A DNA stretch of 64,000 nt, taken from SYIM01 sp041182885. GTDB lineage: Bacteria > Pseudomonadota > Gammaproteobacteria > Burkholderiales > Burkholderiaceae_E. Shown one piece after another: positions 18,344 to 26,382 of this stretch. The stretch is taken from assembly GCA_049423065.1 (NCBI GenBank), contig JBMSQB010000001.1, forward strand, positions 62,001 to 126,000, given 5' to 3'. Position 1 is the stretch's first letter, and each line of letters begins with the position of its first letter. Under the pieces are notes generated by a model that did no database searches, had not been told where the DNA came from, and was given only the letters and a program-made list of their open reading frames with translations. The position numbers and the translations under genes were made by a program.

Positions 18344-19235
18344 TCACGATCGCCAGACGCGCCGGCCGGTGCGGCAGGTCGGGGCAGTTCTCCGGCCAGC
18401 TTGTGCGGGTCGGCAGCGAGGACAGGCCCTGATCGAAACCCTGGTCTTCACGCTTGCGGCGATTGCGCTGTTGTTCGCGGTCTTGATGATCGGACGCCTG
18501 CACGCGATTCAGGCGAGCGCCGCGGGGGCGGCGCGGGCGCTTGCCTTTGAGTGCAGGCTCGAGAGTGCCGGCTGTGATGATCCCGCGCGTGCAGCCGACC
18601 TTGCGGCTGCGATTCGTGTGCGTCATCTCGGCTGGCTGCAGGGCGATGCGGCGCATTCTGCACGGTCAGGCGTTTCGTCAGGCGAGGGGGCAAGCCCCCA
18701 CCCGTTCTGGACCAACCCCGACGGCACCCGCATGGTCGAGTCGCTGCAATCAGTTTCCTTGTCCTCGACACGACAGCCGCTTGATGCAGGAATCAATGTG
18801 GCGGCGACTGCGCAACCCTGGCTCGCCATGCCGGGGCTACCCGCCTTGCCGGTCGGGACTCAGCGCTTTGGTCTGGATGCAACGGCGGGTCTGCGTGCCT
18901 CGCAGGTCGAGGTTCCGGTTCGCCTGTCGCTGTCAGGCGCATCGAGCGCAAACGGCGGGACACCGCTCGTGATCCGTCTGAAGGCGCGCCTCGCCGTGCT
19001 GGGAGACGAATGGAATGCCAGTCAGTCGCTGGGCTCGCACGAGAGTTCGGTAGCGTCTCGGGTTGAACGCGGAAGCCGTCTCGATGCTTTCCGTGAATCA
19101 GCGCTCGATACCGGCTATGCGCTCACGCGAGGCATGCTGAACCTCGCCGACTCGCTGGGGTTCGAGCCGGGCGGGGCTGCGCTCTCGTCCCCCCGGCTCG
19201 ATGTCACGATCGTCCCGCAGGATCGGCGGCAATGA
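18315..19235 (+). CDS. TadE-like pseudopilin-type protein
   Basis: 306 residues from GTG at 18315, chosen because GGAGG (18304-18308) lies 6 bases before it; ATG at 18333 is an alternative without such a site. It overlaps the preceding gene by 29 bases. After about 38 basic residues comes GQALIETLVFTLAAIALLFAVLMIG, a TadE-like anchor in which a Glu follows the GQALI segment, then AIQASAAGAARALAFEC. The remainder is an unrecognised extracytoplasmic domain with a possible disulfide (EC...GC near the anchor). Likely a minor pilin or assembly factor. Confidence 0.75.
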   Translation: MQRRQPMRANHDRQTRRPVRQVGAVLRPACAGRQRGQALIETLVFTLAAIALLFAVLMIGRLHAIQASAAGAARALAFECRLESAGCDDPARAADLAAAIRVRHLGWLQGDAAHSARSGVSSGEGASPHPFWTNPDGTRMVESLQSVSLSSTRQPLDAGINVAATAQPWLAMPGLPALPVGTQRFGLDATAGLRASQVEVPVRLSLSGASSANGGTPLVIRLKARLAVLGDEWNASQSLGSHESSVASRVERGSRLDAFRESALDTGYALTRGMLNLADSLGFEPGGAALSSPRLDVTIVPQDRRQ

Positions 19236-20035
19236 TGCGCGCAGCATGTCGCCAGGCGGTTCGACGGCTCGCCCAAGTGTTGATGCTGGCGGGCGCTTCG
19301 CTGATGGCGGCAACGCCTGACGGCGCCGCATTCGCAGGCGATCCGGTGACGCAGCCTCGTCCTGCTCCAGGGCAGCCTCCCGACCTGCCTGGGCGTCTCG
19401 TGATCCGGTTGATCAACCACCAACTCGAGATTGATCGCAGGGTCACCAGTGTCTGGTCGATAGCGGGTCAGGGCAGCGCTGCGCAGACCCTTGCTGACAT
19501 TCAAGCGCACTGGGGGTGGATGGCATTTGATGCCGTATGGCAAAGCCAGCATGCGGGCTGGCTGATGATCGCCCGCCGCACGGGCGACCGGTTCGAAGCG
19601 GTCCAGATACGCGAACAGGGTGATCAGATCACTGGATATGTCACGCGGTGGCGCGATGCGGCGAGGGGCGAGCGCGCTGTGCAGGCGGGTCGTTCCTGGT
19701 TGCCGCCGTCGGTCGAGGCCGTGACTGAAGTGGTCTCGGGCGAGGCGGGTGCTCGCGTCACGACCTGGGTGGGGTCGTCGAATCTCCTGCCTGACAGGCT
19801 GCTTGAGCAGTTCGGCGGCATTGCGCGAGCGCAGGGCTTGCGGCCGGCAACGCAGGCGCGAGGCCAGTCCGCTTTGCACAAACCGTCGGCGTCCGACGCA
19901 GGCGCTACGGCAAAGGTGACGCCTGGCCCCCAGATCGAGCGCTACGTTGGCCCCTCGCTCGAATTTGTCGTCACCCTCGAGGCACTGACCGGCAAAACCG
20001 CTGTTGTTGCCCATCGCATGGAGTTCAAACGATGA
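19232..20035 (+). CDS. Unknown exported protein inside the Tad operon
   Basis: 267 residues; I do not recognise the family. The N-terminus is a plausible signal peptide (RRLAQVLMLAGASLMAATPDGAAFAGD). The mature part contains LPGRLVIRLINHQLEIDRRV, repeated Trp-rich strands (HWGWMAFDAVWQ, HAGWLMIARR) and a C-terminal VGPSLEFVVTLEALTGKTAVV. There are no cysteines in the mature region. It overlaps both neighbours by 4 bases, so it is co-translated with the pilus genes. Position and export suggest a periplasmic pilus-assembly role, perhaps standing in for RcpB/TadF-type accessory proteins, but that is inference. Confidence 0.7.
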   Translation: MMRAACRQAVRRLAQVLMLAGASLMAATPDGAAFAGDPVTQPRPAPGQPPDLPGRLVIRLINHQLEIDRRVTSVWSIAGQGSAAQTLADIQAHWGWMAFDAVWQSQHAGWLMIARRTGDRFEAVQIREQGDQITGYVTRWRDAARGERAVQAGRSWLPPSVEAVTEVVSGEAGARVTTWVGSSNLLPDRLLEQFGGIARAQGLRPATQARGQSALHKPSASDAGATAKVTPGPQIERYVGPSLEFVVTLEALTGKTAVVAHRMEFKR

Positions 20036-20232
20036 GTCACCCCCTTGAACGGCGCACGCGGATTGCAGTGCCGGCTCGCCGAATCGAAGGCCAGGCTGCG
20101 ACCGAAGTGATGCTGATCTTGTCGCTCGTGATCATGGCACTGGTTTTGATGCCCGATAACGTCATTGAACGCCTGATGGTTGCGATCGAAGGCCGGTACC
20201 AGGCAATCCTCAACCATGCGGGGAAGCCATGA
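20032..20232 (+). CDS. Tiny prepilin-like protein (second Flp-like or TadE-like)
   Basis: 66 residues. A basic leader ends RRIEG, followed by QAATEVMLILSLVIMALVLM: cleavage after Gly puts Glu at +5 of the mature chain, as in type IV prepilins, with one hydrophobic helix and a 25-residue hydrophilic tail. Unlike the major pilin, +6 is Val rather than Tyr. It overlaps the genes on both sides by 4 bases. Probably a minor pilin that primes or caps the fibre; no function beyond the prepilin signature can be read. Confidence 0.7.
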   Translation: MSHPLERRTRIAVPARRIEGQAATEVMLILSLVIMALVLMPDNVIERLMVAIEGRYQAILNHAGKP

Positions 20233-21305
20233 CTACCGTCCAGTCGCGTCCGGCGCGGTCCGTACTCCGTCTCGTATTGCTGGGCGCTGCGGCGCTAGGC
20301 TTTGCAGCGCTGTCCGTGGTGCTTGCAGACCGCCACGTGAGCGAAACCATTGCACGACAGCAGGCTGCAGCCAGGGTCGCGCCACCCGCCACCGTGTCAG
20401 TGGTGGTCGCCAAGTTCGATCTGATTGCTGGCGAGGCGGTCTCGGCCGACAACATGGCGGTTCGTCCGATTCCGGTCGATCTCGTACCCGGGTCTGCGTT
20501 GCGTCCTGAACAGTTTGACGCCAAGTCCGGGATGCGCCTCGCCAGGGGGCTTCGCAGCGGTGAACCGCTGCTCGCCGAGATCCTTCAGCCTGCTGAAACC
20601 GGTGGCCTGTCCGCGCGAGTAAGGCAGGGCATTCGTGCGCTCACTATTTCGGTCGATGACGTGAATGCGGTATCGGGCATGCTCCGACCGGGGGATCGCA
20701 TCGACCTTCTGTTTTCGGCGCGAGCCCAGGGTGCAGACGCGGGAGCGGCGGTTGAGACCGCGCGGGTCCTGGTACAAAACGTAGCGGTTCTGGCTACCGG
20801 TCGGCAACTGAAGCCGGGAGCCGACGAGGGCGGGGCTCGGTCGTTCACCTCAATTACGGTCGAACTTTCCCCCGAGGACGCCACGCGACTGGTGGTGGCG
20901 CAACGCACCGGCCGGATTACCGCGCTCCTGAGAAACCCTGATGACCGGTTTGCGGTCTCGAATGCGCCGGTGGATGCGCACGCGCTGATGGGTACGGCCC
21001 CCAGGGCGGCTGCGGCGACGCCGCGGTCGGTTGCTTCAGTGGGTCCCGAAATCATTATTGGCGGAACGGGCGGCTTGTCAGCGGGCCGGTCACGTACGCA
21101 AGAGGAGCCCGCACCCGCAGCGAGCCGTGACGCGAGGCCCCTGGTGGCGCCCGCGGCGCCTGGGGCTCGTGTGCCCACGGCAGCGCCGACTGCAGCGTCC
21201 ACCTCGGCGTCTACCTCGGCGTCTACCTCGGCGGCCGCTTCGATGCAGCCGCCAATGAGCCCAATGCCAGGCCCCCCACTTACGCAACCGCTGCTGATCA
21301 GGTGA
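20229..21305 (+). CDS. cpaB: Flp pilus assembly protein CpaB/RcpC
   Basis: 358 residues. An N-terminal membrane helix (RLVLLGAAALGFAALSVVLA) is followed by a SAF-type domain (VVVAKFDLIAGEAVSADNMAV, RLARGLRSGEPLLAEIL) and the CpaB/RcpC domain (GIRALTISVDDVNAVSGMLRPGDRIDLLF). The C-terminus is a long Ala/Pro/Ser-rich tail including a short tandem repeat at the DNA level. CpaB is a periplasmic component that works with the CpaC secretin. Overlaps cpaC by 4 bases. Confidence 0.93.
   Translation: MTTVQSRPARSVLRLVLLGAAALGFAALSVVLADRHVSETIARQQAAARVAPPATVSVVVAKFDLIAGEAVSADNMAVRPIPVDLVPGSALRPEQFDAKSGMRLARGLRSGEPLLAEILQPAETGGLSARVRQGIRALTISVDDVNAVSGMLRPGDRIDLLFSARAQGADAGAAVETARVLVQNVAVLATGRQLKPGADEGGARSFTSITVELSPEDATRLVVAQRTGRITALLRNPDDRFAVSNAPVDAHALMGTAPRAAAATPRSVASVGPEIIIGGTGGLSAGRSRTQEEPAPAASRDARPLVAPAAPGARVPTAAPTAASTSASTSASTSAAASMQPPMSPMPGPPLTQPLLIR
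21199..21235 (+). repeat. Three copies of a 12-base tandem repeat in cpaB
   Basis: The unit CTACCTCGGCGT (one base differs in the first and last copies) repeats three times and encodes STSA repeats in the disordered CpaB tail. In-frame slippage here would lengthen or shorten the tail without breaking the gene. Confidence 0.8.
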
Positions 21306-22630
21306 GCGCCATGAACCGTCTCAAACCGCTTTCCGCTTCACTCGCAGGCCTGGTCATGATCGCGGGGCTTCCGGCGACTGCGGTCGCCATGCCCCCCGCG
21401 GCGGCCGAGCACCGTCAATCTGAGACACAGTCAATGCTCCACCTGTACGTCGGGCAGGCGCATCTTCTCAATACCGGGCCGCTGCGGCGGATCGCCGTGG
21501 GTAACGGTCGGGTCATCCAGGCAACTTCGCTCGACGATCGTCAGGTTCTTGTCATCCCGGAAGCGGCTGGGCAAAGCACGCTTCACCTGTGGCCGCGTGA
21601 GGGTGTCGAAAGAAGCTACGTGGTCAATGTCATCCCCGCCGATGTCAGCCGCCTGCTCACCGAGATCCGTGCGCTGCTGGGCGATCAGCCCAATCTTGGC
21701 TCCCGTGTCGTGGGCGACAAGGTGGTGATCGAGGGCCATAGCGTGTCCGAAGAGCAGGCAGTGCGAATTGCCGAAATCGGCAGCCGCTATCCGCAGATCG
21801 TCAATCTGGTGAGCAAGGTCGGACTCGAAAAAATGGTCGAAATGGATGTTCGGATGATCGAGGTGCGGCGCGACGCGCTTCAGAACCTGGGCATACGCTG
21901 GGCGCCGACAGCCAACGGCCCTGCGTTCGGCGTGGTGGGTGACACTTATCGGGGTGCGGCGTTCAGCAAGGGAATCGCAGCAGGCGCGGCCGGCACCACG
22001 GTGGCGAGCGCAGCGGCCCCGTTCGCCGCCTCACTCGGTGTCGCGGCCACCTTCAAATCGGTGCTTCACATGCTGGTGCAGAACGGTGAAGCGGTGATCC
22101 TCGCCGAGCCCAGGCTGGCCTGTAAAAGCGGCGGTTCAGCGCGCTTCATCGCTGGAGGCGAACTGCCTATCCCCTTTTCGTCGGGCTTTGGCGCCACGTC
22201 GGTGGCGTTCAAGGAATACGGCGTCAAATTCGACATCTCCCCGGTCACGGGTGCAAACGGGGTCATCGCGGCAAAAGTGGCCACCGAGATCTCGGCGATC
22301 GACTTCGAAGTTCAGGTGAACAGCATCCCTGGGCTTACCAAGCGGCGTGCTGAAACCGAGGTCAACCTCCGAGAGAACGAGACGCTGGTCATTGCCGGAT
22401 TGTTGTCTGAGGAGACCTCCAGAAATGTTGACCGGGTGCCTGCGCTGGGCGAACTGCCGATTCTCGGCAAGCTGTTCCGGTCACGCCTGTTTCGCGATCG
22501 CCAGACTGAACTCGTGGTGTTTGTCACGCCGCGTCTGGTGAGCGAAGACCCGCATCTGGCGCGTGCCCACGCCATCGAGCGCCGCAACCACGCCCAGGAG
22601 CTCCGTGAACTTCTCAGGATGGTTGACTGA
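21302..22630 (+). CDS. cpaC: Flp pilus secretin CpaC/RcpA
   Basis: 442 residues from GTG at 21302; ATG three codons on is equally likely. A signal peptide (LAGLVMIAGLPATAVAM) precedes the pilus-secretin N-domain (HLYVGQAHLLNTGPLRRIAVGN), a BON/N1-like part (KVVIEGHSVSEEQAVRIAEI) and the C-terminal secretin domain (VQNGEAVILAEPRL, GGELPIPF, VNLRENETLVIAGLL, VPALGELPILGKLF). Length is typical for CpaC. It forms the outer-membrane pore for the Flp fibre. Confidence 0.94.
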   Translation: MSAMNRLKPLSASLAGLVMIAGLPATAVAMPPAAAEHRQSETQSMLHLYVGQAHLLNTGPLRRIAVGNGRVIQATSLDDRQVLVIPEAAGQSTLHLWPREGVERSYVVNVIPADVSRLLTEIRALLGDQPNLGSRVVGDKVVIEGHSVSEEQAVRIAEIGSRYPQIVNLVSKVGLEKMVEMDVRMIEVRRDALQNLGIRWAPTANGPAFGVVGDTYRGAAFSKGIAAGAAGTTVASAAAPFAASLGVAATFKSVLHMLVQNGEAVILAEPRLACKSGGSARFIAGGELPIPFSSGFGATSVAFKEYGVKFDISPVTGANGVIAAKVATEISAIDFEVQVNSIPGLTKRRAETEVNLRENETLVIAGLLSEETSRNVDRVPALGELPILGKLFRSRLFRDRQTELVVFVTPRLVSEDPHLARAHAIERRNHAQELRELLRMVD

Positions 22631-24279
22631 TGCTCACGCTTTCCATTGAAAGTGCGGGCGAATCGCCCCGCACGCTTCACATAGAGAAGCTGCCCTGTGT
22701 GATCGGGCGGGCGCTTCCTGCCGATATTGTTCTAGGTGGGTGGCGGGTGGCCCGTGATCATGCTCGAATCGAAATCGATGCAGCGGGCTTGCACATCGTC
22801 GACCAGGGAAGCCTCGCAGGCACTCAGGTCAACGGTGAACGCATCGTAAGGTTTGGCCCCCTCACCGAGTCCGATGAAATCGTGATCGGTGGGCATCAGC
22901 TTCGCGTGCTCGCTTTGCCTGGCCTCGCGCGCGCTGCCAACGTGGGCCGTACTGCATCGAACGAACATGCTCTCGCGCACCACCTGGCCCAGAGCGAGCC
23001 CGTCAAGGCTTCTGCGGGCGCAGGGTCGGATCGATATGTGTGGCGACGACTTTTTCACCGCAGGTTGCTCAGCCAGATCGACCTGCAGCGGCAGGACATC
23101 CGGATGTTGTCCGGCGCGCAGCTGCGCGAGCAGGTCGGGCGAACGCTTGAGGATGTCATCCACAGCGAGGCGGCTCTTCCTCCCGACATCGATCGCAGCA
23201 CACTGATCCGCGAGGTGCTCGATGAAGCCGTGGGGTTGGGCCCGCTGGAAGGGCTTCTGGCCGACGACACCGTTTCTGAAATCATGGTGAACGGCACCGC
23301 ACCCATTCATGTCGAGCGCTCCGGAAAGATCGAGCAGACCGAGCTTGCATTCTCGAGTGATGACGCGATCCGATCGGTCATCGATCGAATCATTGCACCA
23401 CTGGGCCGGCATGTTGACGAAGGCTCACCCATGGTCGATGCGCGGCTGGCTGACGGTTCGCGTCTGAACGCGGTTCTCCCTCCCCTCAGTCTGTCCGGAC
23501 CGGCGGTCACCATTCGGCGATTCAATCGCCGACTTTACCTGGCCGAGGATCTGGTCGAACTCGGCACCCTCTCCGCGCAGATGCTGGCGTTTCTCAAGCT
23601 CTGCGTGACCAGCCGTCGCAGCATCGTCGTGTCTGGCGGCACCGGCGCGGGGAAGACCACACTGCTCAACCTGCTGTCCGGTTTCATCGGTCAGGAAGAG
23701 CGGGTGATCACCATCGAGGACGCCGCCGAGTTGCGACTCGATCACCGCAACCTGGTGTCCCTGGAAGCGCGCCCCTCAAATTCGGAAGGCCGAGGGCTTG
23801 TGAGTGTGCGCGATCTGGTGAGAAACGCGCTGCGCATGCGACCTGACCGAATCGTGGTCGGAGAGTGCCGCGGCGGCGAGGCGCTGGACATGCTGCAGGC
23901 CATGAACACCGGTCATGACGGATCGCTCACCACCGTGCATGCCAACAGTCCGCGAGATGCCCTGTCCCGTATCGAAGTGATGACGCTGATGTCCGGGGTG
24001 GATATTCCCCTGCAGGCGATCCGCGAGCAAATCGCGTCCGCGATTCACATTGTGGTGCAGCAGGCGCGTTGTCCAGACGGCAGCAGGCGGGTCACCGATA
24101 TCTCGGAGGTTACCGGCATCGAAAGCGGTCGCATCCTGATGCAGTCCCTGTTCCGGCTCCAGTCGATTGAAGGGCAGGCGCCGCAACACCTTGCAAGTGG
24201 TCACATTCCGCAGTTTCTGGACGGAACGCCGACTGCCCGATCCGCGAGCGTGCTCGATCTGTTTGGAGCGGGGGCATGA
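22630..24279 (+). CDS. cpaF: FHA-CpaF fusion: Tad pilus ATPase with N-terminal forkhead-associated domain
   Basis: 549 residues. The first 100 form an FHA domain: CVIGRALPADIVLGGWRVARDHARIEID, then VDQGSLAGTQVNGERI, with the Arg, Ser/Asp-His and Asn positions that bind phospho-threonine largely preserved. From about 130 onward it is a CpaF/TadA-type secretion ATPase: Walker A GGTGAGKTTLLN near residue 336, VITIEDAAELRL (Asp box), RMRPDRIVVGECRGGEALDML (Walker B) and TGHDGSLTTVHANSP (His box). CpaF energises pilus extension and retraction. The FHA fusion suggests regulation by Ser/Thr phosphorylation; no kinase is encoded in the window. Starts at the last base of cpaC's stop. Confidence 0.95.
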   Translation: MLTLSIESAGESPRTLHIEKLPCVIGRALPADIVLGGWRVARDHARIEIDAAGLHIVDQGSLAGTQVNGERIVRFGPLTESDEIVIGGHQLRVLALPGLARAANVGRTASNEHALAHHLAQSEPVKASAGAGSDRYVWRRLFHRRLLSQIDLQRQDIRMLSGAQLREQVGRTLEDVIHSEAALPPDIDRSTLIREVLDEAVGLGPLEGLLADDTVSEIMVNGTAPIHVERSGKIEQTELAFSSDDAIRSVIDRIIAPLGRHVDEGSPMVDARLADGSRLNAVLPPLSLSGPAVTIRRFNRRLYLAEDLVELGTLSAQMLAFLKLCVTSRRSIVVSGGTGAGKTTLLNLLSGFIGQEERVITIEDAAELRLDHRNLVSLEARPSNSEGRGLVSVRDLVRNALRMRPDRIVVGECRGGEALDMLQAMNTGHDGSLTTVHANSPRDALSRIEVMTLMSGVDIPLQAIREQIASAIHIVVQQARCPDGSRRVTDISEVTGIESGRILMQSLFRLQSIEGQAPQHLASGHIPQFLDGTPTARSASVLDLFGAGA

Positions 24280-25127
24280 GTGCGCATCCTTTTCTGATGC
24301 TTGCAGTCGTGGCGGCGGCGCTCGCTCTCTTTGCGGTGCTTGCTGTGCTCGGGTCGGTCGCATGGGGGCAACAGCGCGCGGATTTCAACCGCCGGGTCGA
24401 GCGGCAGTTGCGTGATCTCTTCATCTCGATCAACCCCGCCAAACTCTGGATGTTGCAGTGCGTGGGCGCGCTCGCGGTGGCGGCCTTGGCCGCGGTCATC
24501 ACCTGGAATCCGGTGACAGTCGGGCTTTCGGCAGTCCTCGCCATGACACTGCCGCACTTTGCCATGGTGCGGCTGCAACACCTGCGGCGGCAAAAGCTGC
24601 GCCGTCAGATCCCCGATCTGCTGATGCTCATTGCGGGTTCCCTTCGCTCGGGAAGCGGGTTGTCGGTGGCCTTGTCGAGAACGGCGGGCGTGAGCCCCGC
24701 GCCGGCACGGCAACATCTCGAGTGGTTGCTGGGTGATCTGAAACTGGGAACTTCGCTTGCCGATGCGCTCACAGCGTTCGAGCGGCGCGCGGCGGCGGAA
24801 GAAGCCACGCTCATGGCCACTGCCATTCGAGTAGGTGCCGAGACGGGTGGGCCGCTTGCGCGAACGCTTGAATCGCTGGCCGATTCCGTCAGGAAACGGC
24901 TGGCACTCGAATCACGGATCCGCGCACTCACTGCCCAGGGCCGCCTTCAGGCCTGGATCATGGCGCTGCTGCCGGCAATGGTGCTCGCCTTGCTGGCGCT
25001 GGTTGACCCACCGTCGTTCGCCGAAATCACCATGACGCGCGGCGGTCGCATGGTGCTGGTCGCTGTAATGGTCGCTCAGGTGATCGGGTTTCGCCTGGTG
25101 CGACGGATCGTGACGATCGAGGTATAG
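24276..25127 (+). CDS. tadB: Tad pilus inner-membrane protein TadB
   Basis: 283 residues. N-terminal helix (MLAVVAAALALFAVLAVLGSVAW), a pair of central helices (LQCVGALAVAALAAVITW), a T2SSF domain (QIPDLLMLIAGSLRSGSGLSVAL, DALTAFERRAAAEEATLMATA, ETGGPLARTLESLADSVRKR) and C-terminal helices (ALLPAMVLALLALVDP). This is the GspF-type platform that pairs with TadC. Overlaps cpaF by 4 bases. Confidence 0.93.
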   Translation: MSAHPFLMLAVVAAALALFAVLAVLGSVAWGQQRADFNRRVERQLRDLFISINPAKLWMLQCVGALAVAALAAVITWNPVTVGLSAVLAMTLPHFAMVRLQHLRRQKLRRQIPDLLMLIAGSLRSGSGLSVALSRTAGVSPAPARQHLEWLLGDLKLGTSLADALTAFERRAAAEEATLMATAIRVGAETGGPLARTLESLADSVRKRLALESRIRALTAQGRLQAWIMALLPAMVLALLALVDPPSFAEITMTRGGRMVLVAVMVAQVIGFRLVRRIVTIEV

Positions 25128-25129
25128 CC

Positions 25130-26014
25130 ATGAGCGCCTTGCCTGCGCCGCTTCTGCTTCTGTTTGCACTCTCGGCCGTATTGGTCGTGACGTTTGTCGC
25201 GGAGGCACTGCGCCAACTGCCCAGCGATCCAACCGCGCGGCGCGAACGTCTGCCCTTGGCCTGGCGCGCCGCATGGCCGGTATTGCTGGCCCTGGGCGTG
25301 GTGATTCGCCCCCTGATGTCGGTGCGACTTTTTCGCTCGCTTCAACAACGACTGGCGCGAGCGGGTCTCGATCAGGTGATCGCCCCGCAGCACATGATTG
25401 CAGCCCAGTGCCTGGCGGCGTGCCTCGCGGGTCTGGTTTTATTGTTCGCGCGCGGATTGGGCATATCGATCCCCGGCTGGACATTGCCGTTTGTGCTGAC
25501 CCTGGCGATTGCCTGGCCGTTGATTTGGCTGCGCGAGTTGGTCGTCCGACGAGGCGAAAGCCTGCTGAGGCAACTGCCCTTCCTGATCGATCTGCTCGCC
25601 ATGTCGGTCGAATCGGGCCTGCCTCTTGCTGCCGCCCTGCCGCAGGCCGTCGAACGCCTGCCCGCGGGAGCGTTGCGCGATGAGTGTCGACGGCTGATGC
25701 GTGATGTGAAGGCCGGAATGCCTCGCGACGAGGCACTTCGTACGCTGGCCGCGCGGCTTGAACTCGCCGCCGTGACCCAGTTCACGCTTGCGGTGTCTGC
25801 CGCTCAGCGTGATGGCGGCACCATCGTTCAGACACTGCGCGGGCAAGCCGAGCAGCAACGCAACGACCGCTTCACGCGGGCCGAACACCGGGCGGCGCAG
25901 GCACCCGTCCGTGTCCTGTTTCCCCTGGTGGTGTTCATTTTTCCTGGAACGCTGGCGGTGGTGTTGTACCCCGTCATCAGCCGCATGTTCAGCGAGGTGG
26001 CCAGATGGCAGTGA
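25130..26014 (+). CDS. tadC: Tad pilus inner-membrane protein TadC
   Basis: 294 residues, two bases after tadB. Helices at 6-25 and 85-130 flank a T2SSF domain: LLRQLPFLIDLLAMSVESGLP, LRDECRRLMRDVKAGMPRDEAL, FTLAVSAAQRDGGTIVQTLR, ending in a membrane hairpin (VRVLFPLVVFIFPGTLAVVL). Partner of TadB in the assembly platform. Confidence 0.93.
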   Translation: MSALPAPLLLLFALSAVLVVTFVAEALRQLPSDPTARRERLPLAWRAAWPVLLALGVVIRPLMSVRLFRSLQQRLARAGLDQVIAPQHMIAAQCLAACLAGLVLLFARGLGISIPGWTLPFVLTLAIAWPLIWLRELVVRRGESLLRQLPFLIDLLAMSVESGLPLAAALPQAVERLPAGALRDECRRLMRDVKAGMPRDEALRTLAARLELAAVTQFTLAVSAAQRDGGTIVQTLRGQAEQQRNDRFTRAEHRAAQAPVRVLFPLVVFIFPGTLAVVLYPVISRMFSEVARWQ

Positions 26015-26382
26015 AAGCCGACTTTCCGCTCGCACGTCTTCGACTGCGGCGGGCCCGCGGGTTTCTGGGGCGTCTCGTCGGGTTGCTTGGACGCAATCGA
26101 ATGCGGCGTGACGAGGCCTTTCTCATCGATCGATGCGCTGCGATTCACACCATCGGTATGCGGATGTCGATTGATGTCGTGTTCCTTTCGGAGCATGGCG
26201 TGGTGACCGATGTCCACAGTTGCGTGCGGCCCGGACGGGTGCTTCGTTCCCGCGGCGCTGCGCACGTTCTCGAATTCGCTGAAGGTGTCGCCGTGCAGCT
26301 TCGGCTCCGACCCGGCGTCAAGGTGACGGTCGGGCCAGCGACGCTTGATATCGCATTCACCGGAATGGAGTTCTCATCATGA
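26005..26382 (+). CDS. DUF192 protein encoded within the Tad operon
   Basis: 125 residues. DUF192 hallmarks: GFLGRLVGLLGR near the N-terminus, then FLIDRCAAIHTIGMRMSIDVVFL and RPGRVLRSRGAAHVLEFAEG. Many DUF192 proteins have signal peptides; this one does not. Function unknown in general. It overlaps tadC by 10 bases and the next gene by 4, so it is translated with the pilus genes. Confidence 0.9.
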   Translation: MAVKADFPLARLRLRRARGFLGRLVGLLGRNRMRRDEAFLIDRCAAIHTIGMRMSIDVVFLSEHGVVTDVHSCVRPGRVLRSRGAAHVLEFAEGVAVQLRLRPGVKVTVGPATLDIAFTGMEFSS

